Positions 1 to 9,133 of a DNA stretch of 64,000 bases are shown in pieces. The first letter of the stretch is position 1, and each line of letters opens with the position of its first letter. A program made the position numbers and the translations under genes. The stretch lies in assembly GCF_014217835.1 (NCBI RefSeq), contig NZ_CP055263.1, positions 2,731,501 through 2,795,500 on the forward strand. The letters run 5' to 3'. A model generated the notes under the pieces. The model was not told the DNA's origin and did not search any database. It worked only from the letters and a program-made list of their open reading frames with translations. The DNA is from Metabacillus sp. KUDC1714 (lineage in GTDB: Bacteria > Bacillota > Bacilli > Bacillales > Bacillaceae).

Positions 1-582
1 GGTCCTTCAAAAAATTACAACAAAACAAAAGCATTTATGTATGCAGAGCCAAAAGCTTGGTTTGCGTTAATGGATAAGCTAGCTGAAATGAGCATTACAT
101 ATGTAAAAGCACAAATCAATGCAGGAGCAAAAGCAATTCAAATTTTTGATTCATGGGTTGGTGCACTTAATGTAGCAGATTACCGTTATTATATTAAGCC
201 AACGATGGAACGAATTTTTAGTGAGTTAAAAAATGAAAACGTACCGTTAATTATGTTCGGAGTAGGTGCAAGTCATTTAGCAAAAGAATGGCATGATTTA
301 CCTTTAGATGTTGTTGGACTTGATTGGAGACTTCCTATCCAAGAAGCACGTACGATGGGTCTAACGAAAACTCTTCAAGGTAATCTTGATCCTGCTATTT
401 TACTTTCTCCATGGGAAGTCATTGAAGAAAGAGCGAAAGAGATTTTAGATCAAGGAATGCAGCAGGATGGATACATCTTTAATCTTGGACATGGTGTTTT
501 TCCCCAAGTGAATCCTGAAAATCTTAAGAAATTAACAACTTTTATTCATGACTATTCTAAGAAAGCAAAAGTAAGCATTTAA
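1..582 (+). CDS. hemE: Uroporphyrinogen decarboxylase, 3' part (5' end outside window)
   Basis: The frame is open from base 1, so the gene starts upstream of the window; 193 C-terminal residues are present of a family length near 350. HemE decarboxylates uroporphyrinogen III to coproporphyrinogen III in cytoplasmic haem synthesis. The stretch [15 protein letters not shown] followed by the [12 protein letters not shown] segment, and the late [19 protein letters not shown] segment, are typical of the family's C-terminal half. hemH follows 65 bases downstream on the same strand, the usual Bacillus hemE-hemH arrangement. The partial extent is certain and the identity is strong. Confidence 0.95.
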   Translation, partial: GPSKNYNKTKAFMYAEPKAWFALMDKLAEMSITYVKAQINAGAKAIQIFDSWVGALNVADYRYYIKPTMERIFSELKNENVPLIMFGVGASHLAKEWHDLPLDVVGLDWRLPIQEARTMGLTKTLQGNLDPAILLSPWEVIEERAKEILDQGMQQDGYIFNLGHGVFPQVNPENLKKLTTFIHDYSKKAKVSI

Positions 583-647
583 TATTTTTTGTGAAATTAA
601 TAACTTAATGATATGAGGAATAAGAAACAAACTAGAGGTGAATCATT

Positions 648-1586
648 TTGAGTAAGAAAAAAATGGGACTATTAGTTATGGCATATGGAACGCCTTATAA
701 AGAGGAAGACATTGAACGTTATTATACACATATACGACATGGTCGCAAACCTGCGCCTGAAATGCTTCAGGACTTAAAAGATCGTTATGAGGCAATAGGT
801 GGAATTTCTCCGCTAGCAAAAATCACAGTTGAACAAGGAGAAAAGCTAGAGCAGCACTTAAACAACATCCAAGATGAGACTGAATTTAAGCTCTATATTG
901 GCTTAAAACATATCGAACCGTTTATCGAAGACGCTGTAAAGCAAATGCATGAAGATGGGATCACTGAAGCAGTGAGCATCGTCTTGGCTCCACATTTTTC
1001 AACCTTTAGTGTTAAATCATATAATGGGCGTGCGAAAGAAGAAGCAGATAAGCTGGGTATAACAATTACTTCTGTTGAGAGCTGGTATACTGAGCCGAAA
1101 TTCATTACCTATTGGGCAGACAGGGTAAAAGAAACATACGAAAGCATGAAGCCTTCTGAAAGAGAAACAGCTGTACTTGTTGTTTCAGCGCATAGTCTTC
1201 CAGAAAAAATCATTGCTCATGGTGATCCATATCCACAGCAATTACAAGAAACAGCAGACTTAATCGCAGAAGCGGCAGGAGTAAAAGATTATGTCATTGG
1301 CTGGCAAAGTGCTGGTAATACACCAGAGCCATGGTTAGGACCGGACGTTCAAGATTTAACAAGAGATTTATATAAGAATGGTCACAAAACATTTGTGTAT
1401 ATTCCAGTTGGTTTTGTTGCAGATCATCTTGAAGTATTATTTGACAATGATTATGAATGTAAGGTTGTAACAGATGAACTAGGAGCGAGTTATTATCGCC
1501 CGGAAATGCCAAATGCAAGACAAGAATTTATTTCTTGTCTTGGGACTGTTGTTTTGAAACAGTTGAAGCAGAGTACTATTGTTTAA
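648..1586 (+). CDS. hemH: Ferrochelatase (coproporphyrin ferrochelatase, CpfC type)
   Basis: A 312-residue protein of normal family length. It inserts Fe2+ into the porphyrin; in Firmicutes the substrate is coproporphyrin III. The metal-site motif SAHSLPEKI (His182) and the late [14 protein letters not shown] segment with the conserved acidic residue are present. The start is TTG at 648, placed by AGAGGTG seven bases upstream. It forms an operon with hemE. The next gene would normally be hemY (coproporphyrinogen oxidase), but a terminator and then selO follow instead. Confidence 0.96.
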   Translation: MSKKKMGLLVMAYGTPYKEEDIERYYTHIRHGRKPAPEMLQDLKDRYEAIGGISPLAKITVEQGEKLEQHLNNIQDETEFKLYIGLKHIEPFIEDAVKQMHEDGITEAVSIVLAPHFSTFSVKSYNGRAKEEADKLGITITSVESWYTEPKFITYWADRVKETYESMKPSERETAVLVVSAHSLPEKIIAHGDPYPQQLQETADLIAEAAGVKDYVIGWQSAGNTPEPWLGPDVQDLTRDLYKNGHKTFVYIPVGFVADHLEVLFDNDYECKVVTDELGASYYRPEMPNARQEFISCLGTVVLKQLKQSTIV

Positions 1587-1965
1587 ATTAAAAGAATGCC
1601 TTGCTAAGTTAAGTTCGTAAATATTTTAAAGGAAAAAGCAGTAGATTCTATTGAGAATCTATTGCCTTTTCTGTTTATAATTATTTATAGGTGCTGGAGA
1701 TTATTATATTACAACGGTGAAATTGCTTTATAACATGAACTTTAAGTTAACAGTTTATATCTCAATATATTACCTACATACCCAAAATATATAAAGGGGG
1801 CATTCTTTGTAGAAAGGGTATAATAAAGTGGCAGAAGTTGACACTAAAATAAATGCCTTGTTATTAATTAATCGAATGTATAAAAGTTTAAAATGCCAAT
1901 TATTTTTGTTTTATGTAAATGAAAAACTAGGAGACAAAAAAGACAAAAGTAGAAGAGGAGATACG
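1587..1965 (+). other. 379-base gap between hemH and selO
   Basis: Besides the hemH terminator I see no gene. An open frame in phase with selO reaches back to a GTG at 1828, but it has no good ribosome site and its translation does not resemble SelO. A TATAAT lies at 1819-1824 without a convincing -35 partner. This is where hemY would be expected; no recognisable remnant of it was seen. Confidence 0.6.
1638..1672 (+). terminator. Rho-independent terminator of hemEH
   Basis: A 12-bp stem with one G-T pair (GCAGTAGATTCT at 1638-1649 against AGAATCTATTGC at 1654-1665) is followed by a short T-rich tail. It closes the haem operon 50 bases after hemH. Confidence 0.75.
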
Positions 1966-3435
1966 ATGACAAAAGAAATAATTGATACGGGATGGAACTT
2001 AGAGAATAGTTATGCTCGTCTTCCGAAACTATTTTTCACTAGCCATAACCCAACCCCTGTGCAGTCACCGAAGTTGATCATTCTTAATGATCAGTTGGCA
2101 ACATCTCTGGGGTTGAACGTTCAGGCGTTGCGAAGTGAGAATGAAGTAGCGGTGCTTGGTGGAAACCGAATACTAGAAGGTACTTCACCACTTGCTCAAG
2201 CTTACGCGGGGCATCAATTCGGGCATTTTAATATGTTGGGAGACGGCCGGGCTCTGCTGCTTGGCGAACAAATCACTCCGCTAGGTGAGCGTGTTGATAT
2301 TCAACTCAAGGGTTCAGGTAGAACGCCCTATTCCCGCGGGGGTGATGGTCGAGCGGCGCTTGGACCAATGCTACGAGAATACATTATCAGCGAAGCAATG
2401 CATGCACTCGGTATTCCTACCACCCGTAGTCTAGCAGTGGTAACAACAGGTGATAGAGTAATCCGTGAAAGGGAACTCCCTGGGGCAATTCTGACCCGTG
2501 TAGCTTCTAGTCATCTGCGCGTTGGTACTTTTCAATATATTGCACAATGGGGTACAGTCGAGGATCTCCAGATCATGGCTGACTATACACTAAAGCGCCA
2601 TTTTCCAGATGTTGAAGCTGGTGAGAGTCGATACCTTACGCTGCTTCAAGAAGTAATCAAGCGTCAGGCTGAGTTGATTGCCAAGTGGCAACTAGTTGGC
2701 TTTATTCACGGAGTGATGAACACGGACAACATGACTATTAGTGGAGAAACCATTGATTATGGTCCATGCGCTTTCATGGATGCCTATGATCCGGAAACGG
2801 TATTCAGTTCCATTGACACTCAAGGTCGTTATGCTTATGGCAATCAGCCTTATATTGCCGGATGGAATCTCGCACGATTTGCTGAAACCTTATTGCCGTT
2901 GCTGCATGACGATCAGGAGCAGGCAGTCAAAATAGCCCAGGATGCGATTTCAAATTTTACTAAGTTATATCAAACTAATTGGCTCACTGGTATGAGAGCA
3001 AAATTAGGAATATTCAACGAGGATGGGCAGGATGAATCACTTATTGAAGATCTTCTAAGTTTGATGCAGAAATATCGTGCGGACTATACGAATACTTTCC
3101 GCGCATTAACTTTTGATCGTCATGAGGAAACAGACATGTTTGGGAGCCAAGAATTTGCTAGGTGGCATGAGCAGTGGCAGGCGCGACTAAGTAGGCAGCA
3201 GGAATCGAAGGACTCACAGCAGCAGTTGATGCAAAACAGCAATCCGGCACTAATTCCTCGGAATCACCGAGTAGAAGCTGCACTAGAGGCAGCAGAGAAT
3301 AAAGGGGACTACAGCGTTATGGAGAAGCTACTTGATGTTCTATCAAGTCCCTATGCGCACTCCCCCGAACAGGCTGAGTACTCCACACTGCCTGCGCAAA
3401 CAACCACTCCTTACCGAACCTTTTGTGGTACATAA
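1966..3435 (+). CDS. selO: Protein adenylyltransferase SelO (YdiU/UPF0061 family)
   Basis: A 489-residue SelO pseudokinase-fold protein. Family members transfer AMP from ATP to protein hydroxyl groups and are linked to redox stress. Visible signatures are [48 protein letters not shown] and the [12 protein letters not shown] / [13 protein letters not shown] pair that carries the catalytic acidic residues. It ends in YRTFCGT. The start is ATG 1966, after AGAGGAG; the longer frame from 1828 is not family-like. Base composition is odd: two hand-counted 60-base lines (2281 and 2341) are 53% and 52% GC against 40% for a hemH line. It occupies the usual place of hemY and looks transferred. Confidence 0.9.
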   Translation: MTKEIIDTGWNLENSYARLPKLFFTSHNPTPVQSPKLIILNDQLATSLGLNVQALRSENEVAVLGGNRILEGTSPLAQAYAGHQFGHFNMLGDGRALLLGEQITPLGERVDIQLKGSGRTPYSRGGDGRAALGPMLREYIISEAMHALGIPTTRSLAVVTTGDRVIRERELPGAILTRVASSHLRVGTFQYIAQWGTVEDLQIMADYTLKRHFPDVEAGESRYLTLLQEVIKRQAELIAKWQLVGFIHGVMNTDNMTISGETIDYGPCAFMDAYDPETVFSSIDTQGRYAYGNQPYIAGWNLARFAETLLPLLHDDQEQAVKIAQDAISNFTKLYQTNWLTGMRAKLGIFNEDGQDESLIEDLLSLMQKYRADYTNTFRALTFDRHEETDMFGSQEFARWHEQWQARLSRQQESKDSQQQLMQNSNPALIPRNHRVEAALEAAENKGDYSVMEKLLDVLSSPYAHSPEQAEYSTLPAQTTTPYRTFCGT

Positions 3436-3470
3436 TATAAGGGGAGTAGGGATGGCACTTTCTGTTTTTT

Positions 3471-3510
3471 AATTAAAATAATGCTACCCATTGGTAGCAT
3501 TATTTTAATT
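3471..3510. terminator. Bidirectional terminator after selO
   Basis: A perfect 18-bp stem (3471-3488 against 3493-3510) with loop CATT. A T-run precedes it and the stem itself ends in AT-rich arms, so it can work in both directions. Confidence 0.85.
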
Positions 3511-3553
3511 CGAAGATATTTCCATCAGCAAACTAATTAGCTACAAGCTCTTG

Positions 3554-3607
3554 AATAACTGTCTCCAACTTAAAAATAAGACTATTTTTAAATTGGAGAC
3601 AGTTATT
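3554..3607. repeat. 54-base perfect hairpin upstream of the TetR gene
   Basis: Outer arms AATAACTGTCTCCAA (3554-3568) and TTGGAGACAGTTATT (3593-3607) are exact complements. A second pair, TAAAAATA (3571-3578) and TATTTTTA (3583-3590), lies inside. It is not followed by a clear T-run, so it resembles a palindromic repeat more than a simple terminator. Confidence 0.6.
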
Positions 3608-3646
3608 GTAAATAAGGTAATATCATGATATATTACTTTTATAAAA

Positions 3647-3671
3647 ATGACTAAAATGTTCATTTGGTCAT
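3647..3671. promoter_or_regulatory. TetR-family operator upstream of the regulator gene
   Basis: A 25-base palindrome with half sites ATGACTAAAAT and ATTTGGTCAT. The same 25-base layout recurs at 4291-4315 in front of yhgE. The two copies differ only in the centre, as expected for a shared repressor site. The binding protein is inferred to be the adjacent TetR product. Confidence 0.8.
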
Positions 3672-3693
3672 TTTATCTATAGGAGTGAATCAT

Positions 3694-4266
3694 TTGAGTA
3701 TAAATCGTAAGCAACTTATTCTTGATGCTGCAACTAAATCGTTTACACAATTTGGTTACAAAGCAACAACAATGGATCATGTCTCGAGGCTAGCTAATGT
3801 AGGAAAAGGAACTATTTATACTTTTTATAAAAACAAGGAAGAATTATTTTCTGAAATTATTGAAGGACTACTCTTTGATATGAAAGAAGTTGCAGAGAGT
3901 GCATTTGATCCACAGTTCCCTTTTTTAGAAAATGTACACCGAGCGTTATATAGTATCTTGGATTTTCGGAAAACGCACCAATTAACAATTAAAATTTTTC
4001 AAGAAAGCAATGAGCTAGGAACACCAACGGTTAATGAGGGTGTCCAAAAGGTGGAAGAGATGGTTTTAAACTATATTAAGCAAAAAATTATCGTTGCTAT
4101 TGAAAATAAGGATATCAAACCATGTGATCCAGAGCTAACAGCATTTATTTTATTAAAGCTTTATGTATCACTAATATTTGATTGGGAAAAACAGCATGAA
4201 CCACTAGAAAAAGAAAAAATTGCTCAAGTTTTTGAACAGTATTTACTGAAAGGATTGTCGATCTGA
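3694..4266 (+). CDS. yhgD: TetR/AcrR-family repressor (YhgD-like)
   Basis: A 190-residue transcriptional repressor. The N-terminal helix-turn-helix reads KQLILDAATKSFTQFGYKATTMDHVS then AnVGKGTIYTFYKNKEELF, a textbook TetR DNA-binding domain; the rest is the ligand/dimer domain. The start is TTG 3694, with AGGAG eight bases upstream; the frame is open a little further but lacks a ribosome site. It lies just upstream of yhgE, the B. subtilis order. Matching operators precede both genes, implying autoregulation and control of yhgE. The ligand is unknown. Confidence 0.88.
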   Translation: MSINRKQLILDAATKSFTQFGYKATTMDHVSRLANVGKGTIYTFYKNKEELFSEIIEGLLFDMKEVAESAFDPQFPFLENVHRALYSILDFRKTHQLTIKIFQESNELGTPTVNEGVQKVEEMVLNYIKQKIIVAIENKDIKPCDPELTAFILLKLYVSLIFDWEKQHEPLEKEKIAQVFEQYLLKGLSI

Positions 4267-4290
4267 TAATCCTATCTTTTTTGAAACTTA

Positions 4291-4315
4291 ATGACTAAAT
4301 GAATGATTTGGTCAT
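4291..4315. promoter_or_regulatory. Second TetR-family operator, upstream of yhgE
   Basis: A 25-base palindrome with half sites ATGACTAAAT and ATTTGGTCAT, 25 bases upstream of the yhgE start. It has the same spacing and half sites as 3647-3671. Confidence 0.8.
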
Positions 4316-4340
4316 TTTGTAATATAGGAGGTTGGTATAA

Positions 4341-6563
4341 ATGTCATTAATTAAACAAGAGTGGAATGCGCTCTTTAAAAATAAAAAGGTTCTTATTGCG
4401 GTAATAGGGGTACTATTTATCCCATTAATGTACAGTGGCGGATATCTTAGTGCTTTCTGGGATCCCTATGGAAAGCTTGATCAGTTACCTGTGGCTGTTG
4501 TAAATAATGATACTGGAACAACATATGAAGGGGAAGAGCTTGATGTTGGGGATGAACTTGTAGAGAACTTAAAGGAAAGTGCTAAGTTTGAATGGCGTTT
4601 TGTTGATAAAGAAGCTGCAGAAAAAGGTCTTAAAAACCATGATTATTATATGACGATTGAAATACCTGAAAACTTCTCTAGCAATGCGACAACATTACAA
4701 GATGAACAACCACAGCATCTAGAGCTTTCTTTCAAAACGAATAAAGGCTATAACTTTATTTCAGGGCAAATTGGTGAAAGTGCTATTGCAAAAATAAAAG
4801 AAGAGGTTGCCTCTTCTATAACAAAAACATATGCCGAAACTATTTTTGACAACATTGAGTTAATGGCAGACGGAATTGATGAAGCAAGTGATGGTGCCAA
4901 TCAAATTAACGAAGGTGTTGGAGAGCTAAAAGAAGGCTCCAGCACGCTTGATGAGAGCCTTCATGAATTAGTGACAAAATCTGTTACCTTTAAGGAAGGA
5001 CTACAAGAAGCATCAAATGGTTCTTCGAAGCTAGCAAATGGTGTAAGTAGCTTAGATAATGGAATGAGTGTGATGAAACAAGGACAAGAGAAGTTATATA
5101 ACGGATCTGTTAAAGCAGAATCTGGGTCATCACAATTAGTAACAGGGTTAAATGATTCTCTATCAGGAATGAAGGAATTACAAGTAGCTCTACCAAATTT
5201 AACAAATGGTACGGAGATTCTAAAGAGTAGTGCGCCTATACTAGCTGAAGGCACAAAACAGCTGGCAGATGGAAGCAATTCTGCAAGTGTCGGTGCTTCT
5301 GCTTTGTCACAAAATTTATCTCTAGTAACAAATGAAGTAAATAATATGCTCAAAGAATTGCAGACAATGACTCTTCCAGAAGAAAAGAAACAAGAATTAG
5401 TAAAGTTAGTAGAATCTCTCAATGCTTTAGATCAAGGCGGGAAAGAACTATCTGCAAATCTAAGTGAATTATCTGCAGGAGCAGATGATCTCAACAAGAA
5501 TGTTGCTCAGTTACCAGCTAGTACTGCAAAGCTTTATGAAGGTACTGCTTCTGTACAGGATGCAGTAAATCAATTAACTGAGGGTCAAGAAAAGCTATAC
5601 AATGGTGCAGTTCAGGTACAAGAGGGGCAATCACAAATCACTGATGGTCTTAGTGTGTTCGGTGATAAAATTACTGAAGCAAAAGCAGGAACAACTCAGC
5701 TGAAAAATGGAGGGGTAGCGCTCGAAAATGGCATTAGTCAGTTAGCTGATGGTTCTGTTGCCTTAGAAGACGGGTCTATGAAACTAGCAGATGGTGCTGA
5801 TCAAGTCGATAAAGGCTTAAAAGAGCTTTCAGACGGAACAAGCGAGCTTTCAACGAAGCTAGGTGAAGCATCTGAAGATACAAAGGATGCTAAAGGCTCT
5901 GACGAATTATATGATATGGTCGCAGATCCAGTTAAGTTGAATACAGAAGAATTAACAGAGGTACCCAACTATGGAACTGGTCTTGCACCGTATTTCTTAT
6001 CGTTAGCATTATTTGTTGGATCACTGCTTTTAACAGTTGTCTTTCCACTACGAAAACCATCAGATGTACCTAAATCTGGATTTTCTTGGTTTATAAGCAA
6101 ATTTAGTATTTTATTTAGTGTGGCAGTGATCCAAGCAATACTTGCCGATCTTATTCTTTTATACGGATTAGGTATTGAGGTGCAAAGTGTTGGATTATTT
6201 ATTCTCTTTAGTATGTTGACAAGTTTAACGTTTATCTCAATCGTTCAATTATTGGTAACATCAATGGCTGATCCAGGACGATTTATTGCAATTATTGTGT
6301 TAATTCTTCAATTAACAACAAGCGCAGGGACATTTCCTTTAGAGTTACTTCCAAATGTATTTCAGAAAATAAATCATTGGTTACCAATGACGTATTCAGT
6401 AGCTGGGTTTAAAGCAATTATTTCTAGTGGTGATTTTGCTTTTATGTGGTCACAGGCTCTTGTTTTAGTCGGATTCTTATTATGTACAATGATAGGAACA
6501 ATCATTTACTTTACTTTGAAACTTAAAAGAACTGATACAAAACTAACAGCAGAAACTAGATAA
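4341..6563 (+). CDS. yhgE: YhgE/Pip-family membrane protein
   Basis: A 740-residue membrane protein with the family's architecture. There is one N-terminal membrane segment (about residues 17-37), then a conserved extracytoplasmic domain with VAVVNNDTGTTYEGEELDVG. A long repetitive helical region follows, built of LxxGxxxLxxG units such as LADGSVALEDG (roughly residues 170-520). A C-terminal block of about five membrane segments of ABC-2-permease type ends the protein. Homologues include the lactococcal phage infection protein; the physiological role is not settled. The start is ATG 4341, after AGGAGG. It is controlled, by inference, by the TetR repressor next door. Confidence 0.9.
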   Translation: MSLIKQEWNALFKNKKVLIAVIGVLFIPLMYSGGYLSAFWDPYGKLDQLPVAVVNNDTGTTYEGEELDVGDELVENLKESAKFEWRFVDKEAAEKGLKNHDYYMTIEIPENFSSNATTLQDEQPQHLELSFKTNKGYNFISGQIGESAIAKIKEEVASSITKTYAETIFDNIELMADGIDEASDGANQINEGVGELKEGSSTLDESLHELVTKSVTFKEGLQEASNGSSKLANGVSSLDNGMSVMKQGQEKLYNGSVKAESGSSQLVTGLNDSLSGMKELQVALPNLTNGTEILKSSAPILAEGTKQLADGSNSASVGASALSQNLSLVTNEVNNMLKELQTMTLPEEKKQELVKLVESLNALDQGGKELSANLSELSAGADDLNKNVAQLPASTAKLYEGTASVQDAVNQLTEGQEKLYNGAVQVQEGQSQITDGLSVFGDKITEAKAGTTQLKNGGVALENGISQLADGSVALEDGSMKLADGADQVDKGLKELSDGTSELSTKLGEASEDTKDAKGSDELYDMVADPVKLNTEELTEVPNYGTGLAPYFLSLALFVGSLLLTVVFPLRKPSDVPKSGFSWFISKFSILFSVAVIQAILADLILLYGLGIEVQSVGLFILFSMLTSLTFISIVQLLVTSMADPGRFIAIIVLILQLTTSAGTFPLELLPNVFQKINHWLPMTYSVAGFKAIISSGDFAFMWSQALVLVGFLLCTMIGTIIYFTLKLKRTDTKLTAETR

Positions 6564-6665
6564 ACAATACAAGTAGAGGTGGTGAATAATAATGATCATC
6601 ACCTCTTTTTTAGGATAAAATTAATAGACTATTAGTAGTAAGTTTAAATTGTCATTAAAAAAGGA

Positions 6666-6694
6666 TTGAAAAATAAATGATATTTTCATATACT
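6666..6694 (+). promoter_or_regulatory. Sigma-A-type promoter of the LacI-family gene
   Basis: TTGAAA (6666-6671) and TATACT (6689-6694) are separated by 17 bases. The expected start of transcription falls at the edge of the palindromic operator at 6701-6714. Confidence 0.6.
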
Positions 6695-6700
6695 TTAATA

Positions 6701-6714
6701 TGAAAACGTTTTCA
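6701..6714. promoter_or_regulatory. LacI/CcpA-type palindromic operator
   Basis: TGAAAACGTTTTCA is a perfect palindrome with the central CG typical of LacI-family sites and fits the catabolite-response consensus at all 14 positions. It lies at the predicted transcription start, so it could be an autoregulatory site or a CcpA site. Confidence 0.75.
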
Positions 6715-6760
6715 GGTGTCGAACAAGGTGGGCAATATAGAGCCATGGGGAGGGAGAAAT

Positions 6761-7780
6761 TTGTCTACCATAGAAGATGTCGCGAAACTAGCAGGGTTAT
6801 CAAGGACGACTGTGTCAAGAGTCTTAAATGATCATCCCTATGTTTCAGTTGAGAAAAAGAGGCTTGTTCAGCAGGCGATGGAACATTTGGGGTATGTACC
6901 AAACTCTGCTGCAAGAAGCTTAAGGAATCAAAAAACAGGCATTATCGCTGTCTTAATTCCGAAAATATCTACACCGTTTTTCAGTCAACTTCTCGAAAGA
7001 CTAGAAATGGCTGCTTCTGCAAAAAGCTATCAACTAATCATTTGTCAAACACAATTCTCAAAACAAAAGGAACGAAACTATTTAAATCTCCTTAAAACAA
7101 AGCAAGTTGATGGTGTTATCATGACTTCATTTGAAAATGACTGGTCAATTATTGAGTCTTATTTAAATTATGGTCCAATCTTGCTTTGCAATGAGATTGT
7201 AGAGAATGCTGAAATTCCAACGGTGTATATGAATCAAGCAAATTGTGGCTATATCGTGGCCAAGCATTTGCTTGAAAGGGGTCATAGACATATTGCTTAT
7301 TGTTCAAATGGAATTGTAAGTGAAGGAATGAAGGCAAGGGAGCAAGGATTTAAACGCGCGTTAGCAGAGGCAAGTTGCTTCTTTGAAGAGAAATTCTACT
7401 TTGAAAATGTTTCTAGTGTTGAGGACGGTAAACGAATTTTTAGAAAGATAGCAAACATGAAGATTATTCCAACAGCAATCTTTACCGGAGGCGATCATGT
7501 TGCGGCAGGAATTATTTCTGAAGCTAAAAAACAAGGATGGAGCATTCCAAAGGAACTAGCTGTTGTTGGTTTTGATGACATGGAAATTACAGAGCTTTTG
7601 GATCCGATGATTACTACAGTTATACAGCCTGTTGAAGAAATGGCATTAAAATCGATGGAGGTAATTTATGAGAAAATACATAAAAAACAATACCGTTCCT
7701 TCGAAAAGTATGAGTTTTTTTCTAAGTTAGCTGTACGTGACTCAACAAGGATGAAAAGAAAGCTAGTTGCGACATTTTAA
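6761..7780 (+). CDS. LacI/GalR-family transcriptional regulator
   Basis: A 339-residue regulator. Residues 1-60 form the LacI helix-turn-helix and hinge: STIEDVAKLAGLSRTTVSRVLN, then VPNSAARSLR. A periplasmic-binding-type effector domain follows (KTGIIAVLIP, TAIFTGGDHVAAG, ELAVVGFDDMEIT). The start is TTG 6761, placed by GGGGAGGGAG; an upstream in-frame GTG at 6716 would put 15 atypical residues in front of the domain. No sugar or catabolic gene adjoins it, so the effector and regulon cannot be read from context. The palindrome at its promoter suggests self-control. Confidence 0.85.
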   Translation: MSTIEDVAKLAGLSRTTVSRVLNDHPYVSVEKKRLVQQAMEHLGYVPNSAARSLRNQKTGIIAVLIPKISTPFFSQLLERLEMAASAKSYQLIICQTQFSKQKERNYLNLLKTKQVDGVIMTSFENDWSIIESYLNYGPILLCNEIVENAEIPTVYMNQANCGYIVAKHLLERGHRHIAYCSNGIVSEGMKAREQGFKRALAEASCFFEEKFYFENVSSVEDGKRIFRKIANMKIIPTAIFTGGDHVAAGIISEAKKQGWSIPKELAVVGFDDMEITELLDPMITTVIQPVEEMALKSMEVIYEKIHKKQYRSFEKYEFFSKLAVRDSTRMKRKLVATF

Positions 7781-7907
7781 AAAGAGGTTGACTCAAAAGG
7801 GTCTGACCCATCCAAACGTAACTTGTATATAGTAACTTTCAACAAATTGAAAGGCTATATACCATGTTGGAGGGGTCAGACCCTTTGTTTTTGAGGCAAT
7901 CTTTTTT
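7781..7907. repeat. Long palindromic element (about 125 bases)
   Basis: The ends are imperfect inverted copies: AAAGAGGTTGACTCAAAAGG on the left against the complement of a TTTGTTTTTGAGGCAATCTT stretch on the right. They are continued by GGGTCTGACCC on both sides, and an inner pair surrounds the loop. It starts at the LacI-gene stop codon and ends in a T-run, so it may also terminate transcription. Confidence 0.65.
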
Positions 7908-7955
7908 CGTGTGTGCTAACTTTTTTTAAAAATTGTATTAGTACAGATCATCTTT

Positions 7956-8090
7956 TTAAAGATCTGTTACATGTAGACATTCATTACATGTGTTACCATA
8001 GCATTCGTGCTGTTCTTCAATTTCATTTCCACACTCTTTGCATTGTTTTTTCGGTAAGTTTCTGAAAAATTCAGTTAATTTCATGATCAT
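7956..8090 (-). CDS. yhfH: YhfH-like small zinc-ribbon protein, 44 aa
   Basis: Read on the minus strand, GGAGGGG is followed six bases later by ATG (8090) and a 44-codon frame. It contains CKECGNEIEEQHECYGNTCNEC, two CxxC knuckles. The length, the EEQHECY core and the position next to yhfI match my memory of Bacillus YhfH, a small protein of unknown function that probably binds zinc. It is convergent with the LacI-family gene and divergent from yhfI. Confidence 0.85.
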   Translation of the reverse strand: MIMKLTEFFRNLPKKQCKECGNEIEEQHECYGNTCNECLHVTDL

Positions 8091-8382
8091 TTGGAATCCC
8101 CTCCGTTGTCATTTGTTACCCTTATTGTATTATAACAGCATTAGTTAGTCAATAACTGTTTTGTAACAATTTTTCGAGGAGAAAGGAACTTTTTCGTGTT
8201 TAAAAAAGGTATTTTGCACTTTATACAATGTGGAACAATTTTCTGCAATAGCTTGATAATATAAACAGCCAGAAAGAACATTACAATAGTTATTTCTAAG
8301 GTCGTTCAAGTGAATTCGTCATAGTCGTTTAGTATAATGGGGATATTGAGGGAAATAGGGAATTTGAAAGGAAGATGAGCAC

Positions 8383-9120
8383 ATGAATCTTAAGGTTATA
8401 GGCTACTGGGGTGGGTTTCCAGGAGTAAATGAAGCAACCTCAGGATATTTAGTTGAATCAAACGGCTTTCGATTATTAGTTGACTGTGGAAGTGCTGTTT
8501 TGTCAAAGCTTCAGGAGACAATTGCAATAGATGATTTAGATGCTGTTATTCTATCTCATTATCACCATGATCATGTTGCAGATATTGGACCATTACAATA
8601 TGCAAGCTATGTTTCATCATTCATTAAGGGATTCCAAAAAAACATACCAATTTATGCTCATACATTAGAGCGGGAGGAATTTGAGAAGCTTACCTATAAG
8701 AATGCAACAACGGGAATAGAATATTACCCTAATCAGTCATTAACAATTGGGCCATTTACGATAACCTTTTTACGTACAATCCATCCGGCTCCTTGTTTTG
8801 CGATGAGGATTACCGATCAGCAATCAACGATTGTATATACGGCTGATTCAAGCTTTCAAGAAGCGTTTATTCCATTTACAAAGGGTGCCGATTTACTGAT
8901 TGCTGAATCGAGCTTTTATGGAAATCAAAATGGAACTAATGCCGGCCATATGAATAGTAAAGAGGCAGCAAGTATTGCAAAAGGTGCTGGAGTTAAGCAA
9001 TTACTATTAACTCATTTGCCACATTTCGGTGAACACGATCAATTAGTAAAAGAAGCAAAAGAACTGTACTCTGGAATTGTTGTACTCGCAAGCTCAGGAT
9101 ATGAGTGGAGCATAAAGTAA
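8383..9120 (+). CDS. yhfI: Metallo-beta-lactamase-fold hydrolase YhfI
   Basis: A 245-residue MBL-fold protein. The metal motif HxHxDH is seen at residues 59-64 (HYHHDH), and later ligands lie in TIHPAP, YTADSS and TH-PHFG. The fold belongs to the RNase Z/phosphodiesterase-like group of small MBL proteins; the substrate is unknown. The start is ATG 8383, after AAAGGAAG. Only 13 bases separate its stop from lplJ, so the two are probably cotranscribed. A TATAAT at 8333-8338 may be its -10 box, with a poor -35. Confidence 0.88.
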   Translation: MNLKVIGYWGGFPGVNEATSGYLVESNGFRLLVDCGSAVLSKLQETIAIDDLDAVILSHYHHDHVADIGPLQYASYVSSFIKGFQKNIPIYAHTLEREEFEKLTYKNATTGIEYYPNQSLTIGPFTITFLRTIHPAPCFAMRITDQQSTIVYTADSSFQEAFIPFTKGADLLIAESSFYGNQNGTNAGHMNSKEAASIAKGAGVKQLLLTHLPHFGEHDQLVKEAKELYSGIVVLASSGYEWSIK

Positions 9121-9133
9121 TGGAGGAATTTAC

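Noticed and set aside
1828..1965. Upstream extension of the selO frame to GTG 1828
   Set aside because: The extra 46 codons have no ribosome site and do not resemble SelO; ATG 1966 has AGAGGAG and starts the family-like sequence.
4961..5422. Minus-strand open frame of 153 codons inside yhgE
   Set aside because: It lies opposite a clear family gene, its content is a mirror of the repetitive helical region, and it has no ribosome site.
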